Source: Aquificota bacterium
GTDB taxonomy: Bacteria > Thermosulfidibacterota > Thermosulfidibacteria > Thermosulfidibacterales > B14-G1
DNA: 9,979 nt
Assembly (NCBI GenBank): GCA_003648675.1
Contig: QMPS01000017.1
Coordinates: 1-9,979 of the forward strand
Reading direction: 5' to 3'
Shown here in pieces: positions 1 through 7,716 of the stretch. The position numbers and the translations under genes are program-made. The notes under the pieces were generated by a model. That model was not told the DNA's origin. It did no database searches and saw only the letters and a program-made list of their open reading frames with translations. Each line of letters starts with the position of its first letter. The first letter of the stretch is position 1.

Positions 1-384
1 GGTCCGGGTTCCGGGCATGGGAAGACTTCCTGTCGGGGCCAGAAGGGCCAGAGGTCCCGCTCGGGTGGGGGAGTGGCTCCCTGGTTTGAGGGTGGGCAAA
101 CCCCCATTCACAGGAGACTCCCAAAGAGAGGATTCAAATGCCCCACCAGGAAGGAGTATGCCATAGTTAACCTGGAGACTTTGGAGATAAAGTTTCAGGC
201 TGGGGATGTGGTGACTCCTGAGGGTTTGAGGGAGATAGGACTGGTGAAGAGGCTGGGGCATGGAGTGAAGGTACTGGCCAGAGGGGAACTCACCAAGCCC
301 CTCACAGTTAAAGCCCATCTCTTCAGTCGCCAGGCTATTGAGAAAATAGAGGCGGCGGGAGGTAAAGCGGAGGTGTTGAGATAA
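1..384 (+). CDS. rplO: 50S ribosomal protein L15 (uL15), 5'-truncated by window edge
   Basis: Large-subunit ribosomal protein L15, which binds 23S rRNA late in 50S assembly. The reading frame is open from base 1 and ends at a TAA at 382-384, leaving 127 residues; roughly the first 20 residues of the usual protein lie outside the window. The visible part begins with the glycine/basic rRNA-binding segment ([11 protein letters not shown], then GQRSRSGGG), followed by FEGGQTP and RRLPKRGF, and closes with the conserved C-terminal IEAAGGK. An internal GTG at 73 lies inside this conserved region and is not the true start, because homology continues upstream of it. The stop overlaps the secY ATG by one base (TAATG), so translational coupling is likely. 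The last codons also supply a GGAGG (369-373) for secY. Family assignment is very secure. Confidence 0.97.
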   Translation, partial: GPGSGHGKTSCRGQKGQRSRSGGGVAPWFEGGQTPIHRRLPKRGFKCPTRKEYAIVNLETLEIKFQAGDVVTPEGLREIGLVKRLGHGVKVLARGELTKPLTVKAHLFSRQAIEKIEAAGGKAEVLR

Positions 385-1679
385 TGAGGGACATGGAGGG
401 CCTCCTTAAGATTCCCGAGTTGAAGAACCGGATCCTCTTTACTCTGATGATGTTGGCCGTTTTCAGATTGGGAGCTCATGTCCCTGTGCCTGGCATCAAC
501 GGGATGGCCCTGGCGGAGTTCTTTGTCAAGATGCAGGGCACTATATTGGGATTCTTCGACCTCTTTTCAGGGGGGGCCTTCAGGAAACTCACCATCTTTG
601 CTTTGGGCATTATGCCCTACATCAGCGCGGCCATTATTCTGGAGCTCCTAACAGTGGTGGTACCTCATTTGGAGGCTCTCAAGAAGGAAGGTGAGCGGGG
701 AAGGAAGAAGATTATCCAGTACACCCGCTATGGTACCGTCTTTATCTCTGCTATCCAGGCTTTGGGAATAGCCATCGGTTTGCAGGCCATGAGGAGTCCT
801 TCGGGAGTTCCTTTGGTGATAGCGCCGGGTTTTAGATTCATTTTTATCGCTGTGGTTACCATGGTAGCGGGGACCTGCTTCCTCATGTGGTTAGGTGAGC
901 AGATAAACGAGAGGGGTATAGGTAACGGTATTTCCCTTATTATCTTTGCAGGGATTGTGGCCCGGATGCCCAACGCCCTCACCAACACCTTCAGACTGGT
1001 GAAAACGGGTGAGCTTTCCGCTTTTGCCCTCATTATTGTGGGTGTTATGGCTTTTGCCGTGATAGCCTTCATCGTTTATGTGGAGATGGGTCAGCGTAGG
1101 ATTCCTATTCAATATGCCAAAAGGGTGATCGGCCGTAAGGTGTACGGTGGACAGACCACCTATCTGCCTCTCAAGGTAAACACCTCGGGGGTGATTCCTC
1201 CCATCTTTGCTTCATCCGTCATCATGTTCCCCGCTTCGGTGGCCCAGTTCATCAACAACCCTATAGCCAAAAAGGTGGCGGCCGCCATGTCTCCCGGTTC
1301 CTGGGGGTACGTCATACCCTATGTGGCTATGATCATATTCTTTGCCTTCTTTTACACGGCCATCATCTTCAATCCCGAGGACGTGGCCGACAACCTGAAG
1401 AAGCACGGTGGGTATATACCGGGCATCAGACCTGGCAGGCCCACGGCAGAATACATAGACAGGGTCTTGTCCAGGCTCACTTTTGTGGGGGCTATTTACC
1501 TCTCCTTGGTGTGTGTTCTCCCCACATTCCTCATCCGCTACTTCCATGTGCCCTTTTACTTTGGTGGAACGGCCCTCCTCATCGTGGTGGGAGTGGCCCT
1601 GGACACTATGGTCCAGATAGAGTCTCATATGATAATGAGACATTATGAAGGCTTCATGAAAAAGGCAGCGGCCCGTTAA
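384..1679 (+). CDS. secY: Preprotein translocase subunit SecY
   Basis: Central channel subunit of the SecYEG translocon in the inner membrane, which passes unfolded preproteins and inserts membrane proteins. The protein has 431 residues, a normal length, with about ten hydrophobic segments. Both family signatures are visible: the TM2 region [16 protein letters not shown] (69-84) and [16 protein letters not shown] (169-184). The large cytosolic loop carries [19 protein letters not shown] (329-347) followed by [19 protein letters not shown], the stretch that contacts SecA or the ribosome. The C-terminus is basic ([10 protein letters not shown]). The ATG at 384 is chosen because GGAGG lies ten bases upstream in rplO and the start overlaps the rplO stop by one base. 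A second in-frame ATG at 393 is possible but has a poorly spaced Shine-Dalgarno. It sits between rplO and adk as in many bacterial spc operons. A run of seven G at 570-576 is read through in frame. Confidence 0.98.
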   Translation: MRDMEGLLKIPELKNRILFTLMMLAVFRLGAHVPVPGINGMALAEFFVKMQGTILGFFDLFSGGAFRKLTIFALGIMPYISAAIILELLTVVVPHLEALKKEGERGRKKIIQYTRYGTVFISAIQALGIAIGLQAMRSPSGVPLVIAPGFRFIFIAVVTMVAGTCFLMWLGEQINERGIGNGISLIIFAGIVARMPNALTNTFRLVKTGELSAFALIIVGVMAFAVIAFIVYVEMGQRRIPIQYAKRVIGRKVYGGQTTYLPLKVNTSGVIPPIFASSVIMFPASVAQFINNPIAKKVAAAMSPGSWGYVIPYVAMIIFFAFFYTAIIFNPEDVADNLKKHGGYIPGIRPGRPTAEYIDRVLSRLTFVGAIYLSLVCVLPTFLIRYFHVPFYFGGTALLIVVGVALDTMVQIESHMIMRHYEGFMKKAAAR

Positions 1680-1686
1680 GGAGGTG
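1678..1686 (+). promoter_or_regulatory. Strong Shine-Dalgarno for adk; decides GTG over ATG start
   Basis: AAGGAGGTG is a full-length match to the anti-Shine-Dalgarno sequence and overlaps the secY stop. The GGAGG core ends at 1684, three bases before the ATG at 1688 but six before the GTG at 1691. The GTG therefore has the better spacing. Confidence 0.7.
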
Positions 1687-1690
1687 GATG

Positions 1691-2335
1691 GTGAATATCA
1701 TTATGTTGGGTCCCCCCGGAGCGGGGAAGGGTACTCAGGCCAAGATGTTGGTGGAGAGGCTGGGCATACCTCAGATTTCCACGGGGGATATGCTCAGAGA
1801 GGCGGTGAAGGAGGGAACGGAGCTGGGCAAGAAGGCCAAGGAGTTTATGGACGCCGGAAAGCTGGTGCCTGACGAGGTGGTTATCGGCATCGTGAAGGAA
1901 CGCCTGGCTCAGCCCGACTGTGAGAAGGGTTTTATTCTGGACGGTTTTCCCAGGACCATCCCCCAGGCTGAGGCCCTGGATAAGGTGCTGGAGGAGTTGG
2001 GCAAGAAGATAGACTATGTCATCAATGTGGCCGTTCCCAACGAGGAGCTCATCACCCGTCTCACGGGTAGAAGGACGTGTCGTCAGTGTGGAGCCATGTA
2101 CCATGTGGTCTTCAATCCTCCTAAAGAGGAGGGCAAGTGCGATAAGTGCGGAGGTGAGCTCTATCAGAGGGATGACGACAAGGAGGAGACCATCCGTCAG
2201 CGTTTGGAGGTGTACGAGGCTCAGACTGCTCCCCTTATCGACTATTACGGGAAGAAGGGGGTGCTCTACAACATAGATGGCACGGGGTCCATAGAAGAGA
2301 TCTTCCAAGGCATCTTGAAAGTGCTGGGTGCATGA
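1691..2335 (+). CDS. adk: Adenylate kinase, zinc-type LID
   Basis: Cytosolic enzyme interconverting ATP + AMP and 2 ADP, balancing the adenylate pool. From the GTG start it has 214 residues, typical of the long bacterial form. It shows the P-loop GPPGAGKGT (7-15), the AMP-binding segment STGDMLR (30-36), GFPRT (85-89), and a LID domain with two CxxC pairs (C130/C133 and C150/C153) that should bind structural zinc; E. coli Adk lacks these. The GTG at 1691 gives MNIIMLG, placing the P-loop exactly as in E. coli Adk. The ATG at 1688 would add one residue (MVNIIMLG) and sits too close to the Shine-Dalgarno, but cannot be excluded. The 3' end overlaps map by four bases (ATGA), implying coupled translation. 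The secY-adk-map order is common in bacteria. Confidence 0.97.
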   Translation: MNIIMLGPPGAGKGTQAKMLVERLGIPQISTGDMLREAVKEGTELGKKAKEFMDAGKLVPDEVVIGIVKERLAQPDCEKGFILDGFPRTIPQAEALDKVLEELGKKIDYVINVAVPNEELITRLTGRRTCRQCGAMYHVVFNPPKEEGKCDKCGGELYQRDDDKEETIRQRLEVYEAQTAPLIDYYGKKGVLYNIDGTGSIEEIFQGILKVLGA

Positions 2336-3099
2336 TCATCATCAAGAGTCGGGATGAGATTGAGAAGATTAGAGAGAGTAGCAGGATAGTGGCGGAGGTG
2401 CTTCAGACCCTTAGAGAGTTTATTAGGCCGGGCATCACCACTTGGGCTCTGAATAAGAAGGCCGAAGAGGTGATAAAGAAGAGGAAAGCCAGGGCGGCTT
2501 TTAAGGGTTATAAGCCCTCTTTCGGTTCTGGTGCTTATCCTGCTGCCCTTTGTGTTTCCATAAATGAGGAAGTGATCCACGGTATCCCTTCCACTAGAAG
2601 GGTGATAAAGGAAGGGGACATCGTGAGTATGGATGTAGGGGTGTGTTACAAGGGTTACTATGGGGACGGTGCCACCACCGTGGCTGTAGGGGAAGTGGAG
2701 GACAGGGTGAAGGAGCTCTTGAAGGTTGCGGAAGAAGCTTTATATAGGGGCATAGAGGCTGCTCGGGTGGGAAACCGGGTAGGGGATATATCCTTTGCTG
2801 TTCAGTCCTATGTGGAGTCCCATGGCTTCTCTGTCATAAGGGAGTTTGTCGGCCACGGTGTGGGAAAGAGGATTCATGAGGAACCTCCGGTGCCCAATTT
2901 TGGAGAGCCGGGTCGGGGGCCCCTTTTGAAGGAGGGAATGACCATAGCTATAGAACCCATGGTGGCCGTGGGGAGTGGGGAAGTGAGGATCAAGGAGGAC
3001 GGCTGGACAGCAGTGACGGTGGACGGTTCCTGGGCGGCTCACTTTGAGCATACCATTGCGGTGTTAGAAGAGGGGCCCAGGATACTGACGGAGCTTTGA
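2332..3099 (+). CDS. map: Methionine aminopeptidase, type I
   Basis: Removes the initiator methionine from nascent proteins when the second residue is small. The protein has 255 residues. All metal-site residues are present with a uniform +4 offset from E. coli MetAP: D101, D112, H175, E208 and E239 as dinuclear metal ligands, plus H83 and H182 in the active site. No extended N-terminal zinc domain or SH3-binding motif is present, so this is a plain bacterial type Ia enzyme. The ATG overlaps the adk stop (ATGA). There is only a weak Shine-Dalgarno (GGGTG close to the start), so initiation probably relies on ribosomes finishing adk. Six bases separate it from infA. Placing it beside adk, infA and ribosomal protein genes matches its role in co-translational processing. 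Confidence 0.97.
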   Translation: MIIIKSRDEIEKIRESSRIVAEVLQTLREFIRPGITTWALNKKAEEVIKKRKARAAFKGYKPSFGSGAYPAALCVSINEEVIHGIPSTRRVIKEGDIVSMDVGVCYKGYYGDGATTVAVGEVEDRVKELLKVAEEALYRGIEAARVGNRVGDISFAVQSYVESHGFSVIREFVGHGVGKRIHEEPPVPNFGEPGRGPLLKEGMTIAIEPMVAVGSGEVRIKEDGWTAVTVDGSWAAHFEHTIAVLEEGPRILTEL

Positions 3100-3105
3100 G
3101 AGATT

Positions 3106-3330
3106 ATGGCTAAGAAGAAGAAAGGGGAGACCCTGGAACTCATGGGTACGGTGATAGAACCGTTGCCTAATGCTATGTTCCGGGTGGAGCTGGACAATGG
3201 GCTGAAGATTTTGGCCCATGTGTCAGGGAAGATGAGGATGCATTTTATCAGGATTTTGCCTGGAGATAGGGTGAAGGTGGAGATCTCCTCCTACGATCCC
3301 ACTCGGGGTCGGATAATCTATAGGTTTTGA
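3106..3330 (+). CDS. infA: Translation initiation factor IF-1
   Basis: Small OB-fold protein that occupies the 30S A site during initiation and works with IF-2 and IF-3. The 74 residues are slightly longer than the usual 71-72 because of a lysine-rich N-terminus (MAKKKKGE). Family motifs are clear: [19 protein letters not shown] (14-32), AHVSGKMR (37-44), FIRILPGD (47-54) and the ending GRIIYRF. The ATG at 3106 has only a loose purine-rich leader (GAGAG three bases upstream, GGAG twelve bases upstream), so coupling to map is plausible. It is followed after 16 bases by rpmJ, the standard bacterial infA-rpmJ-rpsM order. Confidence 0.97.
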   Translation: MAKKKKGETLELMGTVIEPLPNAMFRVELDNGLKILAHVSGKMRMHFIRILPGDRVKVEISSYDPTRGRIIYRF

Positions 3331-3346
3331 TAGGGGGTACAGAGGC

Positions 3347-3460
3347 ATGAAGGTGAGACCTTCGGTGAAGAAGAGATGTGCCAAGTGCAAGGTGATCAAA
3401 AGAAAAGGGGTGGTGCGGGTGATATGCAAGGATCCCCGCCACAAACAGAGACAGGGATAG
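3347..3460 (+). CDS. rpmJ: 50S ribosomal protein L36 (bL36), zinc-binding form
   Basis: The smallest large-subunit protein, 37 residues, made from the ATG at 3347 to the TAG at 3458-3460. The sequence starts [11 protein letters not shown] and ends with the family tail HKQRQG. The four zinc ligands of the C+ form are all present: C11, C14, C27 and H32. Zinc-independent paralogues lack these residues. It lies between infA and rpsM as in most bacteria. Its stop codon overlaps the Shine-Dalgarno of rpsM, so the two are likely translated in sequence. Short length is normal for this family and the identification is secure. Confidence 0.97.
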   Translation: MKVRPSVKKRCAKCKVIKRKGVVRVICKDPRHKQRQG

Positions 3461-3467
3461 GAGGTGA
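3459..3467 (+). promoter_or_regulatory. Shine-Dalgarno that fixes the TTG start of rpsM
   Basis: AGGAGGTGA is a near-perfect anti-Shine-Dalgarno match, with its GGAGG core ending six bases before the TTG at 3471. The TGA inside it (3465-3467) is in frame with rpsM, so no start codon further upstream is possible. Confidence 0.8.
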
Positions 3468-3470
3468 AGT

Positions 3471-3857
3471 TTGGCCAGGGTAGCGGGCGTTGACTTACCC
3501 AAGAACAAGAGGATAGAGGTAGCCCTCACATACATTTTTGGAATCGGTCACTCCAGTGCCAGAAAGATCCTGGAAAAGACAGGGGTGGACCCCGATAAGC
3601 GGGTGAAGGATCTCTCTCCCGATGAGGTGAGCAGGATCAGGGAGGTGATTGACCACGACTATAAGGTGGAGGGCGAGCTCAGGAAAGAGATTGCTATGAA
3701 CATAAAGCGTCTTATAGATATCGGGTGCTATCGCGGAATGAGGCATATCCAAGGTCTCCCCGTCCGGGGGCAGAGGACCAGAACCAATGCCCGGACCAGG
3801 AAGGGGCCCAAGAAAACGGTGGCCGGTAGGGGCAAGAAGCGGGGCGCTAAGAAGTGA
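3471..3857 (+). CDS. rpsM: 30S ribosomal protein S13 (uS13)
   Basis: Small-subunit head protein that bridges to the 50S subunit and contacts the P-site tRNA. It has 128 residues. The N-terminus [20 protein letters not shown] is canonical, followed by [12 protein letters not shown] (23-34), the YRGMRH segment (87-92), [18 protein letters not shown] (96-113) and a lysine/arginine-rich tail. The start is a TTG. An in-frame TGA at 3465-3467 and the lack of any later start before the conserved region leave no alternative. It is the first gene of the classical alpha operon here and is followed after about 34 bases by rpsK. In E. coli, S4 represses this operon by binding around the rpsM start; whether that holds here cannot be seen from the sequence. 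Confidence 0.97.
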   Translation: MARVAGVDLPKNKRIEVALTYIFGIGHSSARKILEKTGVDPDKRVKDLSPDEVSRIREVIDHDYKVEGELRKEIAMNIKRLIDIGCYRGMRHIQGLPVRGQRTRTNARTRKGPKKTVAGRGKKRGAKK

Positions 3858-3891
3858 CGGTAGTTAATAGAACAGGGAGGTTTTGGTAGGT

Positions 3892-4284
3892 ATGGCCAGA
3901 AGGCAGAGGAGAGGGAAGAAAAAGGAGAAGAAGGTGATCCCCAGTGGGATTGCCCATATCCAGTCCACTTTCAACAACACCATTATCACTATAACGGATC
4001 CCCAGGGTAACACGGTGACCTGGGCCAGTGCCGGCAGCGTGGGTTTCAAAGGAACCAGGAAGAGCACCCCTTACGCTGCTCAGATTGCTGCCGAGACTGC
4101 TGCTAAGAAGGCCGTAGATACCTGCGGTATGAAGTGGGTGGAGGTCTACGTGAAGGGTCCGGGGCCTGGCCGTGAGGCGGCCATTAGATCCCTCCAGAGC
4201 GCAGGACTCAATGTGACCCTTATCAAGGATGTTACACCCCTGCCCCATGATGGGTGTCGTCCCAGGAAGAAGAGAAGGGTGTAA
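3892..4284 (+). CDS. rpsK: 30S ribosomal protein S11 (uS11) with Asp at the usual HNGC Asn
   Basis: Platform protein of the 30S subunit near the mRNA exit channel. It has 130 residues (family about 129), with IQSTFNNTI (23-31), [14 protein letters not shown] (51-64), GPGPGRE (89-95) and a basic KKRRV terminus. The ATG at 3892 (MARRQRRG) is preferred, eleven bases after GGGAGG (3875-3880). An in-frame TTG at 3883 would add three atypical residues only two bases from that motif. The conserved C-terminal motif, HNGC in E. coli, reads HDGC here: D120 is encoded by GAT at 4249-4251. In E. coli that Asn (N119) is converted to isoaspartate, so a genomic Asp is unusual for a bacterium as far as I know. 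Otherwise typical and within the alpha operon. Confidence 0.97.
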   Translation: MARRQRRGKKKEKKVIPSGIAHIQSTFNNTIITITDPQGNTVTWASAGSVGFKGTRKSTPYAAQIAAETAAKKAVDTCGMKWVEVYVKGPGPGREAAIRSLQSAGLNVTLIKDVTPLPHDGCRPRKKRRV

Positions 4285-4290
4285 AAAGTG

Positions 4291-4299
4291 AGGAGGAGG
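4291..4299 (+). promoter_or_regulatory. Shine-Dalgarno that fixes the TTG start of rpsD
   Basis: AGGAGGAGG, with its last AGGAGG ending seven bases before the TTG at 4307. An in-frame TGA at 4289-4291 closes the frame upstream, so the TTG is the first usable start. Confidence 0.8.
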
Positions 4300-4306
4300 T
4301 TGGAGA

Positions 4307-4933
4307 TTGGCTAGGTATACAGGTCCTGTTTGTAAACAGTGTAGAAGGGAAGGGATGAAGCTTTTCCTTAAAGGCACCAAGTGTATGACGGACAAGTGCC
4401 CTTTGGAGCACAGGAACTACCCTCCTGGGCAGCATGGCCAGAGGAGGGTGAAGTTCACCGAGTACGGTCTTCGTCTTAGGGAGAAACAGAAGCTGAGAAG
4501 GATTTATGGGGTTTTGGAGCGTCAGTTTCGCAACTACTTCTACAGGGCTTCCAGGATGCCTGGTCTCACGGGAGAGAACCTGGTGAAGCTTCTCGAGAGT
4601 AGGCTGGACAACGTGGTTTACCGCATGGGATTCGCTTCCAGTAGGAAGGAGGCCCGTCAGATGGTGCGTCATGGCCATTTCGTGGTGAATGGACGGAAGG
4701 TGAACATCCCCAGTTATCTGGTTAAGCCGGGAGATGTGATAGAGGTGAGGGAGAAGAGCAAGAACATGGTAAGGATCCAGGAATCTCTGGAGTTGGCCGA
4801 ACACAGAGGGGTCTTTCCTTGGCTGGAGGTGGATCTTGAGGCCAAGAGGGGGACCTTTAAGGCTGTTCCTCAGTTTGAGGATATTCCTTTACCTGTGGAT
4901 GTCTCCCTCATAGTGGAGCTCTACTCCAAGTAA
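4307..4933 (+). CDS. rpsD: 30S ribosomal protein S4 (uS4), zinc-binding form
   Basis: Primary 16S rRNA binder that nucleates assembly of the 30S body. In E. coli it is also the translational repressor of the alpha operon. It has 208 residues. The N-terminal domain carries C9, C12, C26 and C31, the same positions as the zinc-binding cysteines of Thermus S4, so this is the C+ type. It is followed by NYPPGQHG (37-44), [10 protein letters not shown] (53-62), and an S4 RNA-binding domain around 91-160 ([28 protein letters not shown]). It ends in LIVELYSK. The start is TTG, forced by an upstream in-frame stop and supported by a strong Shine-Dalgarno and by the canonical MARYTGP N-terminus. Fifteen bases separate it from rpoA. 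Confidence 0.97.
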   Translation: MARYTGPVCKQCRREGMKLFLKGTKCMTDKCPLEHRNYPPGQHGQRRVKFTEYGLRLREKQKLRRIYGVLERQFRNYFYRASRMPGLTGENLVKLLESRLDNVVYRMGFASSRKEARQMVRHGHFVVNGRKVNIPSYLVKPGDVIEVREKSKNMVRIQESLELAEHRGVFPWLEVDLEAKRGTFKAVPQFEDIPLPVDVSLIVELYSK

Positions 4934-4948
4934 AAATAGGGGGATTGG

Positions 4949-5947
4949 ATGTTCAGGACGTGGTCCATGATGATAAGGCCCCAGAGGGTGGAGTTCGATC
5001 AGGAGAGCCTCACCTCTCGTTATGGGAAACTGGTGGTGGAGCCTTTGGAGAAGGGCTTTGGGATCACCCTGGGGAACAGTCTGAGGAGGGTGCTTCTCTC
5101 CAGCATTCCCGGAGCGGCGGTTACGGCTGTCAAGATCGAGGGTGTGCCCCATGAGTTCACAGCTATCCCCGGAGTGAAAGAGGACGTGACGGAGATTATT
5201 CTCAATATCAAGGAGCTGCAGCTCAAGAGCTACACCGAAGAGCCGGTGACTATGTATTTGGATGTCCAGGGTCCTGGAGAGGTGAAGGCTTCCCAGATCG
5301 ACACGGGACACAAGGTGGATATCCTCAATCCGGACCTGGTGATAGCCACTCTGGACAGCGAGAAGAGCCGTTTGATCATGGAGATGAAGGTGGAAAGGGG
5401 TAAGGGATACCTGCCTGTGGAGAAGCGTCATGGGGAGGATTTGCCTATTGGCACCATTTTGGTGGATGCCATCTTCTCTCCTGTGGTGAAGGTGAACTTC
5501 TCTGTAGAGAACGCCAGGGTGGGTAGGGAGACGGACTACGACAAGCTCATTCTTGAGGTATGGACTAACGGTGCTGTTCATCCTCAGGATGCTGTGGCCA
5601 TGGCCGCCAAGATTCTGAAAGACCATGTCACCATCTTCGCCAATTTCGAGCAGGAGATGGAAGAGATGGACGAGGAAGGTGGAGAGAGGGAGAAGGAAGA
5701 GCTAGTAAAGAGGCTCAACAAGTCTATTGATGAGTTAGAGCTCTCTGTCCGCTCCCACAATTGTCTGAAAAAGATGGGCATCAATACTATCAGGGATCTG
5801 GTCCAGAGATCGGAGGCGGATCTTCTTAAAGTGAGGAACTTCGGTAAGAAGTCTCTAGAAGAGGTGAAGAGCGTCCTTGAAGAGATGCATCTCTCTCTCG
5901 GTATGGATCTCAGAGGATTAGAAGAAGAGGAAGAGGAGATAGGCTGA
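4949..5947 (+). CDS. rpoA: DNA-directed RNA polymerase subunit alpha
   Basis: The alpha dimer scaffolds RNA polymerase assembly; its C-terminal domain binds UP elements and activators. It has 332 residues. The N-terminal domain shows [20 protein letters not shown] (26-45) followed by RRVLLSS with R46/R47, and [15 protein letters not shown] (165-179). The C-terminal domain keeps the DNA-contact residues with a +3 offset from E. coli: R268, N271, C272, G299 and K301. The interdomain linker (234-251) is strongly acidic and the protein ends in six consecutive Glu. The ATG at 4949 follows an AGGGGG five to six bases upstream, and its MFRTW..MIRP beginning resembles forms I recall from Deltaproteobacteria-like groups. 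ATGs at 4967 and 4970 are weaker alternatives without a Shine-Dalgarno. The TGA overlaps the rplQ ATG by one base. Confidence 0.97.
   Translation: MFRTWSMMIRPQRVEFDQESLTSRYGKLVVEPLEKGFGITLGNSLRRVLLSSIPGAAVTAVKIEGVPHEFTAIPGVKEDVTEIILNIKELQLKSYTEEPVTMYLDVQGPGEVKASQIDTGHKVDILNPDLVIATLDSEKSRLIMEMKVERGKGYLPVEKRHGEDLPIGTILVDAIFSPVVKVNFSVENARVGRETDYDKLILEVWTNGAVHPQDAVAMAAKILKDHVTIFANFEQEMEEMDEEGGEREKEELVKRLNKSIDELELSVRSHNCLKKMGINTIRDLVQRSEADLLKVRNFGKKSLEEVKSVLEEMHLSLGMDLRGLEEEEEEIG
5934..5938 (+). promoter_or_regulatory. rplQ Shine-Dalgarno embedded in the rpoA poly-Glu tail
   Basis: AGGAG lies eight bases before the rplQ ATG (5947) inside the GAA/GAG codons for the terminal glutamates of RpoA. The same purine tract therefore encodes the acidic tail and serves as ribosome binding site. 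Confidence 0.65.
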
Positions 5948-6333
5948 TGAGACACGGCAAAAGGGTTCCAAAACTGGGCAGAACTGCGGCCCACAGGAAG
6001 GCCATGTTGAGGAATATGGTTACGGACCTCTTCCGGCACGAAAGGATAGAGACAACCTTGCCCAAGGCCAAGGCCTTGAGGCCCCTGGCGGAGAAGATGG
6101 TGACCTTGGGAAAGCGGGGGGACCTCCACGCTAGAAGGCAGGCTCTGGCCGTTGTAAGGGACAAGGGGGTAGTCCACAAACTTTTTACGGAGCTGGCTGA
6201 GAGATACAAGGATCGCCAGGGTGGGTATGTGCGTATCCTGAAGTTGGGCTACAGAAGAGGGGATAATGCCCCCATGGCCCTGGTGGAAATGGTGGACGCT
6301 CCCGTCAGGGAAGTCCCTTCTGAGGGAGAGTAG
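5947..6333 (+). CDS. rplQ: 50S ribosomal protein L17 (bL17)
   Basis: Bacteria-specific large-subunit protein near the peptide exit tunnel. It has 128 residues, close to the E. coli length. It begins [19 protein letters not shown] (1-19) and contains [15 protein letters not shown] (28-42), LRPLAEK (44-50), GDLHARRQ (58-65) and the diagnostic [20 protein letters not shown] (92-111). The ATG overlaps the rpoA stop by one base (TGATG), with an AGGAG eight bases upstream. It closes the classical alpha operon. Only 12 bases separate its TAG from the trmFO start, and no terminator is visible there, so transcription probably continues. Confidence 0.97.
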   Translation: MRHGKRVPKLGRTAAHRKAMLRNMVTDLFRHERIETTLPKAKALRPLAEKMVTLGKRGDLHARRQALAVVRDKGVVHKLFTELAERYKDRQGGYVRILKLGYRRGDNAPMALVEMVDAPVREVPSEGE

Positions 6334-6345
6334 TCCAGGTTTTTG

Positions 6346-7713
6346 ATGGACGTTTTGATTGTTGGGGGCGGCCTCGCCGGTTGTGAGGCCGCCTGGCAGG
6401 CTGCCAGGCAGGGGTGCAGGGTCACTTTGGTGGAGATGAGGCCCTCTGCTACTACTCCTGCTCACAAGACCCCCTACCTGGCAGAGTTGGTCTGTTCCAA
6501 CTCCTTGAAGGCCCTTTCCCTTGACTCGGCTTCCGGACTTCTAAAGGGTGAGATGGGCCTTTTGGGCTCTCTCCTTCTGGAGGTGGCCTGGGAGTGCAGA
6601 GTCCCCGCTGGAGGGGCTTTGGCTGTGGATCGAGAGCTCTTCGCTAGGCGGGTGACTGAAAGGCTGGAGGCCCATTCCCTTATCCGCTTGGAGAGGGAGG
6701 AGGTGAGAGAAATTCCATCCCATCGTCCTTTGGTGGTGGCTACTGGCCCCCTTACTGCTCCCGCTTTTTCCCAGTCCCTTTCCCGGCTTTTTGGGGAGGG
6801 CTATCTCTATTTCTACGATGCCATCTCCCCCATAGTGTTGGGGGACTCTATAGATTACGAAAAGGCCTTCTTTGCTTCCCGTTATGGGAAGGGAGGAGAT
6901 GAGGACTATTTAAACTGCCCCCTGACGGAGGAGGAGTATGATAGGTTCTATGAGGCTCTCATGGTAGCGGAGAAGGTGCCTCTGAGGGAGTTCGAAGATC
7001 CCCGATTCTTCTCGGGTTGCATGCCTGTGGAAGAGCTGGCTTATCAGGGGAGGGAGACCCTTTTGTACGGTCCCATGAAACCTGTGGGGCTCAGGGATCC
7101 AGGAACTGGCAAGAGACCCTTCGCTGTGGTCCAACTTCGCCGGGAAAATAGAGAGGGCACCCTATGGAACTTGGTAGGTTTCCAGACTCGCTTGAAGTGG
7201 CCAGAGCAGAGGAGGGTTTTTCGCCTCATTCCTGCCCTGGAGGAGGCAGAGTTTGCCCGTTTTGGTTCCATCCACAGGAACACATACATCAATAGTCCCC
7301 GCCTTCTAGAACCGCCTCTGGCTTTCAAAGGGGACATGGAGCTCTTCTTTGCAGGACAGATCACTGGGGTGGAGGGATACATGGAGTCTGCTGCTTCGGG
7401 GATCCTGGCGGGCATTAATGCTGCCCGTGTGGTCCGGGGAGAAGAACCCGTGGTGCCTCCTGCCACCACTATGTTGGGGGCTTTGGTGAGATACATCACT
7501 TCGGCTGATCCAGAGGATTTCCAGCCCATGAACGCCAATTTCGGGCTTTTGCCTTCATTGACTTCTCCCCCTAAGAGGAAGAAGGAGAGGAAGATGGCCT
7601 ACAGTGAGAGGGCTGTAAAGGACCTGGTTTCGTGGATGGAGGAGGTGGGCCTTGTTCCGTGTCTTCGGAGTAGAGTTGTAGGAGAGTTGGAAAGCCTGGT
7701 GGGAGAGAGGTGA
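6346..7713 (+). CDS. trmFO: tRNA (uracil-54-C5)-methyltransferase, folate/FAD-dependent (TrmFO)
   Basis: Flavoprotein that makes 5-methyluridine at position 54 of the tRNA T-loop, using methylene-tetrahydrofolate as carbon donor and reduced FAD, instead of the SAM-dependent TrmA of E. coli. It has 455 residues. It starts with the GidA-like dinucleotide fold [14 protein letters not shown] (3-16) and E30. Both cysteines implicated in catalysis in Bacillus TrmFO are present: C50 in the ELVCSNSLK segment and C225 in GCMPVEEL. The C-terminal half has [16 protein letters not shown] and later [12 protein letters not shown], which separates TrmFO from MnmG/GidA. The start is the ATG at 6346 (MDVLIVGGG), with an AGG seven to nine bases upstream; a TTG immediately before it (6343) is unlikely. 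The first codons contain two overlapping inverted repeats. Its placement directly after rplQ is not standard. Confidence 0.96.
   Translation: MDVLIVGGGLAGCEAAWQAARQGCRVTLVEMRPSATTPAHKTPYLAELVCSNSLKALSLDSASGLLKGEMGLLGSLLLEVAWECRVPAGGALAVDRELFARRVTERLEAHSLIRLEREEVREIPSHRPLVVATGPLTAPAFSQSLSRLFGEGYLYFYDAISPIVLGDSIDYEKAFFASRYGKGGDEDYLNCPLTEEEYDRFYEALMVAEKVPLREFEDPRFFSGCMPVEELAYQGRETLLYGPMKPVGLRDPGTGKRPFAVVQLRRENREGTLWNLVGFQTRLKWPEQRRVFRLIPALEEAEFARFGSIHRNTYINSPRLLEPPLAFKGDMELFFAGQITGVEGYMESAASGILAGINAARVVRGEEPVVPPATTMLGALVRYITSADPEDFQPMNANFGLLPSLTSPPKRKKERKMAYSERAVKDLVSWMEEVGLVPCLRSRVVGELESLVGER
6367..6393 (+). repeat. Perfect 9-bp inverted repeat (hairpin A) in trmFO 5' coding region
   Basis: GGCGGCCTC (6367-6375) and GAGGCCGCC (6385-6393) are exact reverse complements around a 9-base loop (GCCGGTTGT). 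It begins about 20 bases into trmFO, in codons for the FAD-binding loop. The GC-rich stem should be stable in mRNA. A function is not shown. Confidence 0.6.
6391..6409 (+). repeat. Perfect 19-bp interrupted palindrome (hairpin B) in trmFO
   Basis: GCCTGGCAG (6391-6399) and CTGCCAGGC (6401-6409) are reverse complements around a single G. As RNA it would form an 8-bp stem with a 3-base loop. It shares bases 6391-6393 with the preceding inverted repeat, so the two full stems cannot form together. Confidence 0.6.
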
Positions 7714-7716
7714 TTC

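Noticed and set aside
73..384. Reading rplO as starting at the internal GTG (73)
   Set aside because: L15 homology ([16 protein letters not shown]) continues upstream in the same frame to the window edge.
1676..2308. 210-codon minus-strand open frame opposite adk
   Set aside because: Complement of adk codons in the wrong frame; no family features and no credible leader.
3883..3891. TTG at 3883 as alternative rpsK start
   Set aside because: It would be two bases from the GGGAGG and add MVG before a canonical MARRQRRG; the ATG at 3892 fits the family length.
3858..3891. rpsM-rpsK gap as a promoter
   Set aside because: The 34 bases hold a Shine-Dalgarno (GGGAGG) but no convincing -35/-10 pair at proper spacing.
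4889..5626. 245-codon minus-strand open frame opposite rpoA
   Set aside because: Fully antisense to rpoA, His/Leu-rich composition typical of shadow frames, no recognisable domain.
6314..6344. Possible terminator after rplQ: TCCCT/AGGGA stem followed by TTTTT
   Set aside because: The stem is only 5 bp, lies inside the end of rplQ, and is separated from the T run by 12 bases, so it does not fit an intrinsic terminator.
5584..6465. 293-codon open frame on the minus strand spanning rpoA, rplQ and trmFO
   Set aside because: It is antisense to three confidently identified genes, has low-complexity Ser/Leu-rich sequence matching complements of GAG/AAG codons, and resembles no family. It arises from purine-rich codon use.
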